Notes under the pieces: model-generated
Databases searched by the model: none
The model's input: only the letters and a program-made list of their open reading frames with translations
What the model was told of the DNA's origin: nothing
Part shown: positions 7,328-18,846 of the stretch, piece after piece
How the letters are laid out: every line of letters begins with the position of its first letter
How positions within the stretch are numbered: the stretch's first letter is position 1
NCBI RefSeq assembly: GCF_029767005.1
Contig: NZ_JARUQR010000001.1
Coordinates: forward strand, 367,028 to 431,027
Direction of reading: 5' to 3'
Source: Thiomicrorhabdus sp. ZW0627
GTDB lineage: Bacteria; Pseudomonadota; Gammaproteobacteria; Thiomicrospirales; Thiomicrospiraceae
DNA length: 64,000 nucleotides
Translations under genes and position numbers: made by a program

Positions 7328-7906
7328 CTAAGTGTTTGATTCCGTTGAACGAATGATTTCAGGTAACGCCGCACGGGTATATTGCACCCAAGTAATCACT
7401 GTCAGCGCCGCTGCGAAATAAAGCATCGGGAAACCGAGTGCTCCCCAGTCAACACCCCATAGTTCACCACCATACAGCAACCAAGTCAAAGCGGCCAACT
7501 GTGAAGCGGTTTTGATCTTGCCTAACTTGGAAACGGCCACCACTTCTCGTGCATCATTTTCGGCCATCCATTCACGTAAGGCAGAGATACCGACTTCCCG
7601 CATCATGATAACAACAGCCGAAAGGATAACCCATATATTGTCATGATACTCTGCCGCAACCACGATTAACGCCGCCGCAACGATCAACTTGTCAGCCACC
7701 GGGTCCAAAAACGCACCCAACTTACTGTCAGAACCGAGTTTACGGGCCAGAAAACCATCAAACCAATCTGTGATGGCGGCAATCATAAACGCCAAACCAG
7801 CCCAAAAACGGGCATCCTCAATCGGTGCGTAATAACAAATCAAAAATACAGGAATTAAAACGACTCGAGACCAAGTCATGATCATGGGAATGGACTGAAC
7901 ATTCAT
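7328..7906 (-). CDS. pgsA: CDP-diacylglycerol--glycerol-3-phosphate 3-phosphatidyltransferase
   Basis: About 192 residues with several membrane helices. The CDP-alcohol phosphotransferase signature DG-x2-AR-x8-G-x3-D-x3-D is complete (DGFLAR ... GAFLDPVAD). It joins glycerol-3-phosphate to CDP-diacylglycerol, the committed step to phosphatidylglycerol and cardiolipin. The frame could start at a TTG at 7912, but the ATG at 7906 fits the E. coli N-terminus (MQFNIPTLLTLF versus MNVQSIPMIMTW). It lies downstream of uvrC and upstream of the tRNA cluster, the same order as in E. coli. Confidence 0.96.
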   Translation of the reverse strand: MNVQSIPMIMTWSRVVLIPVFLICYYAPIEDARFWAGLAFMIAAITDWFDGFLARKLGSDSKLGAFLDPVADKLIVAAALIVVAAEYHDNIWVILSAVVIMMREVGISALREWMAENDAREVVAVSKLGKIKTASQLAALTWLLYGGELWGVDWGALGFPMLYFAAALTVITWVQYTRAALPEIIRSTESNT

Positions 7907-8043
7907 CTTCAAAATGTTTCTCTTAAAAAATTAACCAAAATTACGAATTCAAATTATCACTAATACTATCACGTTTAAACGGTATTTAATCCGTTAAAAT
8001 CCCCTATAAGAAACAATAACCTTAATTTTTACATACAAATTCA

Positions 8044-8055
8044 AACAGGCCTGTT
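8044..8055 (-). terminator. CAGGCCTG-core palindrome after uvrC
   Basis: The palindrome AACAGGCCTGTT lies 28 bp past the uvrC stop. No long U-run follows on the reverse strand, so terminator activity is doubtful. With its flank (8044-8060) it is identical over 17 bases to the hairpin at 21610-21626 after the porin-like gene. Confidence 0.35.
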
Positions 8056-8083
8056 CAAAATCTGGAGTGCTGCTTCAGGCGAC

Positions 8084-9988
8084 CTAAAGGCTTCCATGAA
8101 AAAAGTCGTAAATTGTCTGAGCCTTTTCCAAACTGATTCCCTTAACTTTACTCAACTCTTGCACCGATGCGTTTTTAATCTCATTCAGACCACCGAAGTG
8201 CAATAATAAGGACTTACGGGTTTTTGGTCCAATCCCGGCGATCGACTCTAAACTGGATGAAGTTTGTGCTTTAGTACGTTTAGCGCGATGTGAAGTGATT
8301 GCAAATCGGTGTGCCTCATCCCGGATATGATTGATTAGATGCAGAGCAATATCGTCCGATTCGAGATCAATGCCTTCTTCATTGAATGGCGTATAGAGAA
8401 TTTCCAGCCCCGCCTTGCGCCCTTCTCCTTTTGCAACCGACACCAAAGGCACCGATTCAAGATTAAGCGACTTCAACACATCTATGGCTTGATTAAGCTG
8501 CCCTTTACCGCCATCGACAACAATCAAATCAGGTAATCGCCCATCTTCTTTTTGAATACGGCTGTAACGACGTTCAAGCGCTTGATGCATCGCTGCATAA
8601 TCGTCTCCAGGCTGAATTCCCTGAATATTGAATTTGCGATACATCTGAGTATTTGGAACGCCATCCGTAAACACAACACAACTGGCTATTGTATGAGTTC
8701 CTTGAGTATGACTTATGTCGAAACACTCCATCTGTTCGGGGGGCTTAGCCAGTGCCAATACTTCCTGCAAGGCTTTCACCCGTTCAAACTGGCTGGCCTT
8801 CTGACCAAGATGCTGCTTCAACCCGGTTATCGCATTGGTCGAGGCTAATTGAATCAAACCCTTGGCCGTCTGCTGCACAGGCTGTTGAATCTTAACTTTT
8901 TGCTGACGTTTTTCGGAAAGCCATGTTTCCAGCAACTTCTGCTCTTCCAGCTTACTCGGTAACAACAGAATTGCAGGAACAGGATGGCTTTCATAATGCT
9001 GAGCAATAAAAGCCGACAAAACCGCTGATTCATTGTTCCCGTCGTCAATACGGTCAACCTGCTTTGGATAGAAATGCTCGCTCCCCCAAAGATTACCTCC
9101 ACGATACATCATCAAACAGACACAAATCTGATTGGCTTGCTCAGCAACCGCCAATACATCCATATCCTTAGCGCCAGGCTGGTTTATCAGGTGCTGGCTC
9201 TGAATGGCACGCAAAGCCGCAATTTTGTCACGGTAAACCGCCGCCTTCTCAAAATCCAGCGCCTCGGAAGCTTCCTCCATGTTACGGCCTAGCTCATCGA
9301 TGACATCAAAGCTTTTACCTTCCAAAAACATCAGAGTGTGGCGAACGTCTTCGTCATATTCCTGCTTAGTCACCAACCCGTCGACACAAGGGCCAGAACA
9401 ACGTTTTATCTGATATTGGAGACACGGACGGGAACGGTTATTAAATACGCTTTCGGCACACTGTCTGACCGGAAATATCTTCTGCAGCGCCTGCAGCGTC
9501 TGATGAACTGCCGACGCATTTGGAAATGGACCGTAATATTTTCCCACCCTACGTTTCGCACCACGATGATAACTTAATGATGGAAAGGTTTTCCCTGTTG
9601 AAACAAAAATATAGGGATAAGACTTATCATCACGAAACAGGATGTTATATTTCGGCTTCAAACGTTTGATCAGAGTATTTTCCAGAATCAGCGCTTCGCT
9701 TTCGGTGTCTGTGACGGTCACTTCAATATACGCAACTTGCGCAACCATCGCAGCCGTCTTGATCTCTTCGTGTGATTTTTTGAAATAACTGGACACACGG
9801 CGCTTAAGATTTTTGGCCTTACCGACATAAATTACCTTGCCCTTGGCGTTATACATCCGATAAACGCCGGGACGCTGAGTCAACTGTTTGAGAAAAGCCT
9901 CTATATCGAAATCGTGCACGACTTTTTCTACAGGGACTTCATCAAGTTTTGATTGTGTGTCGGTTTTTTCCAGATTCGGTTGGGTCAT
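8084..9988 (-). CDS. uvrC: UvrABC excinuclease subunit C
   Basis: 634 residues, normal length. The N-terminal GIY-YIG nuclease domain (PGVYRMYNAKGKVIYVGKAK, about 40-59) makes the 3' incision. A UvrB-binding UVR motif is near 220 (LEGKSFDVIDELGRNMEEA), the C-terminal RNase H-like endonuclease domain (ECFDISHTQG; DLIVVDGGKGQLNQA) makes the 5' incision, and the protein ends in a helix-hairpin-helix pair (SIAGIGPKTRKSLL). It works in nucleotide excision repair after UvrAB damage recognition. pgsA follows co-directionally. An extended N-terminus of about 35 residues precedes the GIY domain. Confidence 0.98.
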   Translation of the reverse strand: MTQPNLEKTDTQSKLDEVPVEKVVHDFDIEAFLKQLTQRPGVYRMYNAKGKVIYVGKAKNLKRRVSSYFKKSHEEIKTAAMVAQVAYIEVTVTDTESEALILENTLIKRLKPKYNILFRDDKSYPYIFVSTGKTFPSLSYHRGAKRRVGKYYGPFPNASAVHQTLQALQKIFPVRQCAESVFNNRSRPCLQYQIKRCSGPCVDGLVTKQEYDEDVRHTLMFLEGKSFDVIDELGRNMEEASEALDFEKAAVYRDKIAALRAIQSQHLINQPGAKDMDVLAVAEQANQICVCLMMYRGGNLWGSEHFYPKQVDRIDDGNNESAVLSAFIAQHYESHPVPAILLLPSKLEEQKLLETWLSEKRQQKVKIQQPVQQTAKGLIQLASTNAITGLKQHLGQKASQFERVKALQEVLALAKPPEQMECFDISHTQGTHTIASCVVFTDGVPNTQMYRKFNIQGIQPGDDYAAMHQALERRYSRIQKEDGRLPDLIVVDGGKGQLNQAIDVLKSLNLESVPLVSVAKGEGRKAGLEILYTPFNEEGIDLESDDIALHLINHIRDEAHRFAITSHRAKRTKAQTSSSLESIAGIGPKTRKSLLLHFGGLNEIKNASVQELSKVKGISLEKAQTIYDFFHGSL

Positions 9989-10043
9989 GAGTGTTTACAA
10001 GGTAAAATGCGAATGACTAAATCACCATTATAAAGGATAAGAG

Positions 10044-10997
10044 ATGGAACAAGGCCCACAAAACGATCCTCAAGGTTTTAAACGTCTGGCAGGCGCCGTT
10101 GAATCACTGGTCAAACAGGAACGTTGGACACGCCGGTTTGCCAACCTTCTTAAATTGGCGGTTGCCGGCTACATCGTCTTCTTCATCTACACGGCGATTC
10201 AAAACATGAATCGATTCGATGAAATGAACACAACTTCCTCCAATCAAGAACACGCTGCCATCGTAAAACTTGAAGGGCCAATCATGCCTGGTTCCAAGGT
10301 CAGTGCAGAGGTTCTGAATCCGCTACTACAAAAGGCGTTCTCAAACCCAGCCAGCAAAGCGGTCATCATTCAAGCTAACTCTCCTGGCGGTAGCCCGGTA
10401 CAGTCCGCATTGATCAATGATGAAATTACCCGTTTGAAGAAAAAATACAATAAACCGGTTTACGTCGTGGTCGAGGACCTGTGCGCATCGGGTTGTTATT
10501 ACATCGCGGTTGCGGCAGACAAGATTTTTGCCAACAAAGGTTCGATTGTCGGTTCGATCGGCGTTCGCATGGACAGTTTCGGCTTTACAGGCCTGATGGA
10601 AAAAATCGGTATCGAAAACCGATCCATGCATGCCGGAGAACACAAAACCTTTATCAACCCATTTGCTCCTGTTGACGAAGAAGGACGTAAATTCTTCAAA
10701 GAACGTGTATTGGAACGTACTCATCAGCAATTCATCGCCGCCGTCAGAGCTGGTCGTGGTGACCGCATCAAGGAAAATGACCTAACCTACACAGGTCTTG
10801 TCTGGTTAGGTGACGAGGCCGTCGAAAACGGATTAATTGATGGCTTGGGAGATATGGGCTCGGTTCAACGTGATGTCATCGGTGTCAGTCATCGCCGTGT
10901 CTACGAAGCGGAAAAATCGCTTTTCGAAGAGTTGATGGGCGACATCAGCAGCGAAACCTCGACCAAACTTTCAATGTATCTGATGTCACTGAAATAA
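10044..10997 (+). CDS. sppA: S49-family signal peptide peptidase (SppA-type)
   Basis: 317 residues. One N-terminal membrane helix (about 34-53) anchors a periplasmic protease domain. The Ser/Lys dyad of the short SppA family is visible: Ser149 in CASGCYYIA and Lys201 in EHKTFINPF. S49 peptidases degrade signal peptides left in the membrane after secretion. Length fits the single-domain form rather than the roughly 600-residue E. coli SppA. It is divergent from uvrC and ends before a strong hairpin at 11026-11060. SohB-like activity cannot be excluded. Confidence 0.92.
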   Translation: MEQGPQNDPQGFKRLAGAVESLVKQERWTRRFANLLKLAVAGYIVFFIYTAIQNMNRFDEMNTTSSNQEHAAIVKLEGPIMPGSKVSAEVLNPLLQKAFSNPASKAVIIQANSPGGSPVQSALINDEITRLKKKYNKPVYVVVEDLCASGCYYIAVAADKIFANKGSIVGSIGVRMDSFGFTGLMEKIGIENRSMHAGEHKTFINPFAPVDEEGRKFFKERVLERTHQQFIAAVRAGRGDRIKENDLTYTGLVWLGDEAVENGLIDGLGDMGSVQRDVIGVSHRRVYEAEKSLFEELMGDISSETSTKLSMYLMSLK

Positions 10998-11025
10998 GGC
11001 CTGACCCAGTGCCTGAAAAGCAAAC

Positions 11026-11060
11026 TCTAAACGCTGCCTTGTTGGAAGGCAGCGTTTAGA
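11026..11060 (+). terminator. Perfect 15-bp hairpin after sppA, without a U-run
   Basis: TCTAAACGCTGCCTT and its exact complement are separated by a five-base loop GTTGG, 29 bp past the sppA stop. The stem is stronger than most terminators here, but no T-tract follows on either strand. It may be a 3'-end stabiliser or a Rho-assisted or processed end. Confidence 0.55.
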
Positions 11061-11155
11061 ACATGGGCCACGAAAATACGTAATAAACTCATATAAACAA
11101 ATAGTTATAAAAGGTTATAATATCTGCTTATGCCAATATATTCCCTGAAGAGCAG

Positions 11156-12802
11156 ATGCCCCTTTCGTACAAACAACGACAGTCCCATATCAGAAAATTT
11201 CTGACATCGACAAAACGCTTGAGTTTCTTCATCGCGTTTGGCATCTTCATTCTGTTCAGCGGTATCAGCATCCTATTCAATTACCTCAGCTATACTTCCC
11301 AGCAGCAACGCCTCATCCAGTACATCAGCAAGGAAGAGATCAACAGCTTCAATTCCAGCACTACAGCATTGAACATTAATGCACAGACCATTTTCAGCAC
11401 AGTCATTTTCCGAGATGACATCTATAAGCTCATGGCCGACGCATTTCACAACCCTGGAAAAATACGAGACCTGAAAAGACAGGAGTTGTTGACCAAGCTC
11501 TACCCTGAATACCAGATTCTTAAAACCGAAAAACTTCGCCAACTACACTTCCATTTTCCGGGAGGCGAAAGTTTTTTAAGATTCCACCGGCCTGAACTTT
11601 ATGGCGATAACATCTCGCACGCTCGTTACAGTATCCGACTCGTCAACCAGACCCATGAGCCCGTGGAGGGGTTTGAGGAAGGTGTGATATTCAACGGTTA
11701 CCGCCACGTCTACCCGATTATCTATAAAGGTGAATTTGTAGGAAGCGTCGAGATTTCATTCTCGCTAGACGCAATCTTCAACTCGATTGTTCATGACCAT
11801 AATGAATTCTACGGCCTGCTTCTTCACAAAGAGGTCATCGAAAACAAGGTTCTAAGCGAAGAACAGCGTAAAAACTACAAGGACTCAGGAATCCTCAAGG
11901 ACTTCCTGATCGACAAGGCGATTCAAACTCAGACTCAGAACAGCTTGTTCGATAACAGCAAAAGTGAACAAAACCGGATTCCTCAGGAACGCCTTGATGA
12001 ATTGCATGCCGCTGTACGAATGGAAATGGAACAGAAATTCCATAACGATTGCAATAACTACAGTTTTATTGCCGATCTGCATGGCGATAACTATTTAATC
12101 AGCTTATTCCCTTTGAAAAATATTCAAAATATAAGAGTCGGTTATATTATCAATTACCAAGCGCAACCCGGACTGAAGATACTTTACGCCAATTTCTTGA
12201 AAAACAGCCTGGTCATCGAAGTACTGCTATTAATCATCAGCGTGTTGATGTACTTTTATCTTTCGCATCAGATCTACCGGCACCGCCGTTTGAAAAAGAT
12301 GGCCAGAACCGACAACCTGACGGGAATCCTAAACCGCGCTATGTTCAAACGCGCTTTGAAGGACAGCATTAAATCCAGTCACGGTTCACGACAGCCTCTA
12401 AGCATGATCTTTTTTGATATAGACCACTTCAAAAAGATTAACGATACCTATGGTCACCTCACTGGCGACAAGGTACTTAAAAAAGTGGTTCAAACCATTC
12501 AGGCCGGTTTGCACCACACGGACGTGTTTGCCCGCTGGGGAGGCGAAGAGTTTGTGATTCTTCTACCAGACACCACCATCGAACAAGCTGAAGGCGTCGC
12601 AGAACGTCTTAGAAAGAAACTGGAAAACCTGAGTGATTTTGAATTCAAAATCACCTCCAGCTTCGGTGTTTCCGATCTTCAACCACATGACACGGCCGAC
12701 AGTTTCATGCACAGAGTGGACGAACTCCTTTATATCGCCAAAGAGCGCGGTCGAAACTGTGTTGCTGCCATGAGCAGCCTGTCGTTCGCACAGATCGATT
12801 AA
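11156..12802 (+). CDS. Membrane-bound Cache-GGDEF diguanylate cyclase
   Basis: 548 residues. A first membrane helix (about 21-45) and a second (about 355-375) bracket a periplasmic sensor with a dCache-like motif (LHFHFPGGESFLRFHRPE; GFEEGVIFNGYRHVYPI). The cytoplasmic GGDEF domain has GGEEF at 462-466. The residues where an I-site should be read HHTD, lacking the Arg, so feedback inhibition by c-di-GMP may be absent. It should turn an extracellular small-molecule signal into c-di-GMP. It is monocistronic and converges on acnB across a shared terminator. Confidence 0.92.
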   Translation: MPLSYKQRQSHIRKFLTSTKRLSFFIAFGIFILFSGISILFNYLSYTSQQQRLIQYISKEEINSFNSSTTALNINAQTIFSTVIFRDDIYKLMADAFHNPGKIRDLKRQELLTKLYPEYQILKTEKLRQLHFHFPGGESFLRFHRPELYGDNISHARYSIRLVNQTHEPVEGFEEGVIFNGYRHVYPIIYKGEFVGSVEISFSLDAIFNSIVHDHNEFYGLLLHKEVIENKVLSEEQRKNYKDSGILKDFLIDKAIQTQTQNSLFDNSKSEQNRIPQERLDELHAAVRMEMEQKFHNDCNNYSFIADLHGDNYLISLFPLKNIQNIRVGYIINYQAQPGLKILYANFLKNSLVIEVLLLIISVLMYFYLSHQIYRHRRLKKMARTDNLTGILNRAMFKRALKDSIKSSHGSRQPLSMIFFDIDHFKKINDTYGHLTGDKVLKKVVQTIQAGLHHTDVFARWGGEEFVILLPDTTIEQAEGVAERLRKKLENLSDFEFKITSSFGVSDLQPHDTADSFMHRVDELLYIAKERGRNCVAAMSSLSFAQID

Positions 12803-12874
12803 GAAGACCAACTCTCTTCTTTCATCAGTTACACTGATTAACAACGAAACTCTTAACTTTTCTGAAGACATAAA

Positions 12875-12908
12875 AAAACCGCCTGACGAAAATTCATCAG
12901 GCGGTTTT
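12875..12908. terminator. Bidirectional intrinsic terminator between a GGDEF gene and acnB
   Basis: AAAACCGCCTGA and TCAGGCGGTTTT form a 12-bp stem around a 10-base loop. A-runs on the left and T-runs on the right give a U-tract to transcripts from both sides. It lies 72 bp past the GGDEF stop and 25 bp past the acnB stop. Confidence 0.88.
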
Positions 12909-12933
12909 CGATTGACCGGTTTAGCTAAGCGAA

Positions 12934-15507
12934 TTACGCTACGGCAACACCGATATCAGACAAGTTCTTAGGCGATTCAACTTCGTAGTCCGCCATCTCA
13001 TCAAACTGCAAGTAACGGTAGACTTCATCACCCATTGTATCCAGCATGCCAACGGCATCCATATACTCTTGAACAGTCGGAATACGGCCCAATACCGAGC
13101 AAACCGCTGCCAACTCGGCAGAACCGAGATAAACGTTTGCGCCGTTACCCAAACGGTTCGGGAAGTTACGGGTTGAAGTCGAGAACACGGTCGCACCATC
13201 AGCAACACGTGCCTGGTTACCCATGCACAATGAACAACCCGGCATCTCGGTACGTGCACCAACCTTACCGAAGATGCTGTAGTAACCTTCTTCAATCAAC
13301 TGACGCTCGTCCATTTTCGTTGGTGGCGCAATCCATAGACGGGTTGGTACATTCCCCATCTGCTCAAGCACTTTACCGGCAGCGCGGTAGTGACCGATAT
13401 TGGTCATACAAGAACCGATGAACACTTCATCAATCTTCGAGTTTTCGACTTCAGACATCAACTTGACGTCATCCGGATCGTTCGGACAAGCTACGATCGG
13501 TTCTTTGATTTCGTTCAAATCGATTTCGATTACAGCTGCATAATCCGCATCCGCATCCGCTTCCAACAACTCTGGATTATCGATCCAAGCCTGCATCTCG
13601 TCACGACGACGCAACAAAGTACGTGCATCCTGATAACCGTTCTCGACCATCCAGTCGATCAAAGCCATGTTCGACTTCAGGTATTCGATGATAGGCTCTT
13701 CGCCAAGTTTGACCACACAACCGTTCGCGGAACGTTCGGCGGAAGCATCCGACAATTCAAACGCCTGCTCAACCTTAAGGTGCTCAAGACCTTCGATTTC
13801 CAGTACACGACCGTTGAAGACGTTTTTCTTACCTTTCTTCTCAACGGTCAAATGTCCTTCCTGAATCGCCTGGTAAGGGATCGCGTTCACCAAGTCACGC
13901 AAAGTGATACCCGGCTGCATCTCACCTTTGAAACGCACCAGAACCGATTCCGGCATGTTCAACGGCATTACGCCCAAAGTCGCGGCAAATGCCACAAGAC
14001 CGGAACCGGCCGGGAACGAAATACCAATCGGGAAACGCGTATGTGAGTCACCACCGGTACCAACGGTATCCGGCAACAACAGACGGTTCAACCAAGAGTG
14101 GATAACCCCGTCACCAGGACGCAACGCAACACCACCACGGCTGGTCATGAAGTCAGGCAACGTGTGCTGTAGTTTGATATCGACCGGCTTAGGATAAGCG
14201 GCCGTATGACAGAACGACTGCATGACCAAATCCGCAGAGAATCCTAGACACGCCAATTCTTTCATTTCGTCACGCGTCATCGCTCCGGTAGTGTCCTGTG
14301 AGCCGACCGTTGCCATATGAGGTTCGCAGTACATGCCAGGACGCACACCTTCGATACCACACGCCTTACCGACCATTTTCTGAGCCAAGGTATAACCGTG
14401 AGACGCTTCGGATTTATCCTGAGGACGCATGAACACATCTGAAGGCTCCATACCCAAAGCTTTACGTGCCTTGTCGGTCAAACCACGACCGATAATCAAA
14501 GGAACACGACCGCCCGCACGAACTTCATCCGGCATGGTGTCAGGCGCTAATTCAAATGTCGAAATGGTTTCGCCGGCTTCGTTAGTGATCTTACCTTCGT
14601 ATGGGTAAATTGTGATCACGTCGCCCATGTTCATGCTGTCTACGTCACATTCGATCGGTAGAGAACCGGAATCTTCGGCAGTATTGAAGAAGATCGGAGC
14701 GATCTTGCCGCCAAGTACCACACCACCCTGACGCTTGTTTGGAACGAAAGGAATGTCGTCACCGAAGAACCACATGACCGAGTTCATCGCAGACTTACGC
14801 GAAGAACCGGTACCGACAACGTCACCCACGTAAGCAACCGGATGCCCTTTCGCTTTCAAAGATTCGATTGTACCGTCGACGTCATCCATTCTCGCCGCCA
14901 ACATCTCTTTAGCGTGTAGTGGGATATCCGGACGAGACCAAGCCGCCGTTGCAGGAGAAAGGTCGTCCGTATTGGTTTCACCTTCCACCTTGAATACCGT
15001 TACCGTAATGCTTTCAGGCATTTTCGGTTTGTTCGTAAACCACTCGGCTTCCGCCCAAGACTTTACAACCTGCATCGCATAATCGTTGTCTTTCGATTTC
15101 TCGACAACGTCATGGTATGCATCGTAAACCAACAATGTTTTCGACAACGCTACAACAGCCGCTTCCGCAACTGCGGTATTTTTGCTGTCCAACAATTCGA
15201 TCAAAGGCTGAACGTTATAACCACCCAGCATCGTACCCAGAAGGAACGTCGCTTTTTCAGGCGAAATCAAATCAACCGAGATATTTTCCTTAGCCACGTC
15301 AGCAAGGAAACCAGCTTTTACATAAGAAGCTTCATCCACCCCTGGAGGCACGCGATTGCTCAGCAAGTCCAATACAAACTCTTCTTCACCGGCAGGCGGG
15401 TTCTTAATCAATTCAACCAATTCCGCCGTCTGTTCGGCATTCAAAGGAAGTGGTGGGATTCCCTGCTCCGCTCTTTCAGCAACATGTTGACGATAAGCTT
15501 CTAACAT
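12934..15507 (-). CDS. acnB: Bifunctional aconitate hydratase 2 / 2-methylisocitrate dehydratase
   Basis: About 857 residues. It has the AcnB plan: an N-terminal HEAT-like helical domain (about 1-155), the swivel domain placed early ([16 protein letters not shown]), then catalytic domains with 4Fe-4S ligands in GSCMTN and CSLCMGNQ. It isomerises citrate to isocitrate in the TCA cycle. The ATG at 15507 is preferred over an upstream TTG at 15528: it matches the E. coli N-terminus (MLEEYRKHVAER versus [12 protein letters not shown]) and has a GAGG ribosome-binding site. No prp genes lie nearby. Confidence 0.97.
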   Translation of the reverse strand: MLEAYRQHVAERAEQGIPPLPLNAEQTAELVELIKNPPAGEEEFVLDLLSNRVPPGVDEASYVKAGFLADVAKENISVDLISPEKATFLLGTMLGGYNVQPLIELLDSKNTAVAEAAVVALSKTLLVYDAYHDVVEKSKDNDYAMQVVKSWAEAEWFTNKPKMPESITVTVFKVEGETNTDDLSPATAAWSRPDIPLHAKEMLAARMDDVDGTIESLKAKGHPVAYVGDVVGTGSSRKSAMNSVMWFFGDDIPFVPNKRQGGVVLGGKIAPIFFNTAEDSGSLPIECDVDSMNMGDVITIYPYEGKITNEAGETISTFELAPDTMPDEVRAGGRVPLIIGRGLTDKARKALGMEPSDVFMRPQDKSEASHGYTLAQKMVGKACGIEGVRPGMYCEPHMATVGSQDTTGAMTRDEMKELACLGFSADLVMQSFCHTAAYPKPVDIKLQHTLPDFMTSRGGVALRPGDGVIHSWLNRLLLPDTVGTGGDSHTRFPIGISFPAGSGLVAFAATLGVMPLNMPESVLVRFKGEMQPGITLRDLVNAIPYQAIQEGHLTVEKKGKKNVFNGRVLEIEGLEHLKVEQAFELSDASAERSANGCVVKLGEEPIIEYLKSNMALIDWMVENGYQDARTLLRRRDEMQAWIDNPELLEADADADYAAVIEIDLNEIKEPIVACPNDPDDVKLMSEVENSKIDEVFIGSCMTNIGHYRAAGKVLEQMGNVPTRLWIAPPTKMDERQLIEEGYYSIFGKVGARTEMPGCSLCMGNQARVADGATVFSTSTRNFPNRLGNGANVYLGSAELAAVCSVLGRIPTVQEYMDAVGMLDTMGDEVYRYLQFDEMADYEVESPKNLSDIGVAVA

Positions 15508-15608
15508 ATATTCATCCTCAAAAATCAAACTAAATAAATTTGCGATATTTTAACACAGAGAAAGTGAAACGCTTACGTCATCGGCCTTAGAAGCTAAAAA
15601 AACCTATT

Positions 15609-15628
15609 GAAAAACAGACAGGCCTGTC
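15609..15628 (-). terminator. CAGGCCTG-core terminator after the Nramp gene
   Basis: The palindrome GACAGGCCTGTC is followed on the reverse strand by TGTTTTTC, a short-stem intrinsic terminator layout, 104 bp past the Nramp stop and about 100 bp before acnB. It would isolate acnB from the upstream transporter. Confidence 0.5.
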
Positions 15629-15732
15629 GAATTCCACAAAACAGCCTCAATGGAATGTTTTCAAAACAATAGCTTAAAGACCACGCAGACTGTAAAAAAT
15701 ACAGTTGACGGAAAATTCATAATGACATTATT

Positions 15733-17010
15733 TTAATGAAGTTTTGCGGTTTCCAGACCTTCCCAAAGCAACATGATAAGCAACCAGACATTCAGGACGA
15801 CAATCACAGCCGTTGCCGTCCAAGCCGCGATTTTGGTTTTCGCATCGTTGACCAAGTCCCCCATCAACATCGGATCGGACGTCATCCTGACCAGTGGGAT
15901 CACGGCAAATGGTAATTGCATGGACAATATCACCTGGGACAACACCAATAAGCTCAAAGGTTTGGCACTCAACATGATCGCCACGGCCGCTGGAATCATG
16001 GTTGCCAGACGGATATAAACGCGGACTTTCAAGATATTGATCTTACGTCTTCTAAAGAACGATTCAAATACGATCTGCCCAGCCAAAGTGCCCGTAGTCG
16101 AACTTGCAATACCGGAAGCCAACAAGGCAATAGCAAACGTCAACGCAGCAGACTCACCGAGCAAAGGTCCAAGCGTGTGATAGGCCTCATCGATATCAGT
16201 GATCAACAACCCTTTTTCGTGGAATGCCGCCGACGCCATGATCAAAATGGCGGAGTTCACGACCCACGCAGCCATCAATGCCAGAATCGTATCCCATTTC
16301 ATCATCTTGTAGAAACGTTTCAAGGCCTCACCCGCCGCGTTTGCTCGCGTCGTTACCTGATGAGAGTGTAAATAGAGATTGTGCGGCATCACAGTCGCAC
16401 CCAAAATCCCCATAGCAATAAACAGTGCCGTGGTGTTCATAATGGTGTCGTTTGGCACCAACAAAGCTTGCGCAACCTCAGCCCATTCGGGCTGAACCAG
16501 CCACAATTCAATCACATAGCCCAAACCGATTGTCGCCACGAAAGCAAATATGGTCATCTCCACCCACCGAAATCCGAATCGTTCCAGCCAGAGTATGAAC
16601 AACACATCGAATATGGTCAGGAAAATAGCCGCTACCAGAGGAATGTCGAACAATAGGTTCAAGGCGACCGCCACGCCGAGGAATTCCGCCAAATCAGTGG
16701 CAATCATCGCCAAGGCGGCGGACGACAACAGAAAAGTACCGCCGTTACCAGGGTGTTGGATTCGTATCAGTTGTGCTAGGTTCTTACCTGTTGCAATCCC
16801 GAGTTTGGCGCTCAACAACTGCATCAAGATAGCAATCAAAGACGCCAGTGTAATCACCCACAACAAACTATAGCCGTAACGCGAACCCGCCTCAATTGAG
16901 GTCGCCCAGTTACCTGGATCCATATAACCGACAGACACCAGAAAAGCAGGCCCTAAAAAATACCAAAAAGAACGCTCTTTTGGAATTTTGCTTTCAGTTG
17001 GAACATCCAT
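15733..17010 (-). CDS. mntH: Nramp-family divalent metal (Mn2+) transporter
   Basis: 425 residues, about 11 membrane helices. The two unwound-helix metal-binding motifs are intact: DPGN at 31-34 in helix 1 and MPHN at 208-211 in helix 6, where the Met favours transition metals over Ca or Mg. It couples proton entry to uptake of Mn2+, possibly Fe2+. An operator-like palindrome at 17122-17137 and a leader hairpin at 17058-17086 lie upstream, so metal-dependent control is likely. Divergent from purB. Some Nramp relatives carry other metals, so the substrate is inferred. Confidence 0.9.
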   Translation of the reverse strand: MDVPTESKIPKERSFWYFLGPAFLVSVGYMDPGNWATSIEAGSRYGYSLLWVITLASLIAILMQLLSAKLGIATGKNLAQLIRIQHPGNGGTFLLSSAALAMIATDLAEFLGVAVALNLLFDIPLVAAIFLTIFDVLFILWLERFGFRWVEMTIFAFVATIGLGYVIELWLVQPEWAEVAQALLVPNDTIMNTTALFIAMGILGATVMPHNLYLHSHQVTTRANAAGEALKRFYKMMKWDTILALMAAWVVNSAILIMASAAFHEKGLLITDIDEAYHTLGPLLGESAALTFAIALLASGIASSTTGTLAGQIVFESFFRRRKINILKVRVYIRLATMIPAAVAIMLSAKPLSLLVLSQVILSMQLPFAVIPLVRMTSDPMLMGDLVNDAKTKIAAWTATAVIVVLNVWLLIMLLWEGLETAKLH

Positions 17011-17057
17011 GAATGAAAAACCTTCTTACCTTTCTTTACCTTACATGGCAGGACTGG

Positions 17058-17086
17058 CTCCGCACTTCACCTACTCGAAGCCGGAG
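17058..17086 (-). other. Hairpin in the mntH 5' leader
   Basis: On the reverse strand CTCCGGCTTC pairs with GAAGTGCGGAG (one bulged base) around the loop GAGTAGGT, about 48-76 bases upstream of the mntH start. This is the most structured part of the 346-bp mntH-purB intergenic region. It does not match the yybP-ykoY manganese riboswitch core as I remember it. Confidence 0.35.
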
Positions 17087-17121
17087 AAAACCAACGATTA
17101 AGAACCATACAAAACTTAATT

Positions 17122-17137
17122 TTTAGCCATAGCTAAA
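17122..17137 (-). promoter_or_regulatory. Operator-like palindrome upstream of mntH
   Basis: TTTAGC-CATA-GCTAAA is a perfect inverted repeat 112 bp upstream of the mntH start. Its AGC-N4-GCT centre has the same architecture as the E. coli MntR site (ATAGC-N4-GCTAT). Control by an MntR- or Fur-family repressor is inferred; no regulator gene lies in the window. Confidence 0.45.
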
Positions 17138-17191
17138 TTTTCGATTAACTATAACAAAACCCAGCTGTAAGTACATCCGTCGAATCCTTGA

Positions 17192-18757
<1,566 letters not shown>

Positions 18758-18781
18758 GCCAACCGCTTTTCGAGCGCATTC

Positions 18782-18809
18782 AAAACCCACCAGGCCTGGT
18801 GGGTTTTTT
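18782..18809 (+). terminator. Strong CAGGCCTG-core terminator after purB
   Basis: A perfect 26-bp palindrome (arms AAAACCCACCAGG and CCTGGTGGGTTTT) runs into a T6 tract 24 bp past the purB stop. It is the clearest case in the window of a terminator centred on CAGGCCTG. Because it spans 18782-18809, the roxA frame start at 18799 cannot be the real start. Confidence 0.88.
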
Positions 18810-18846
18810 ATTACCGGAACAAACCAAACCCATTAGGAATCGCATC

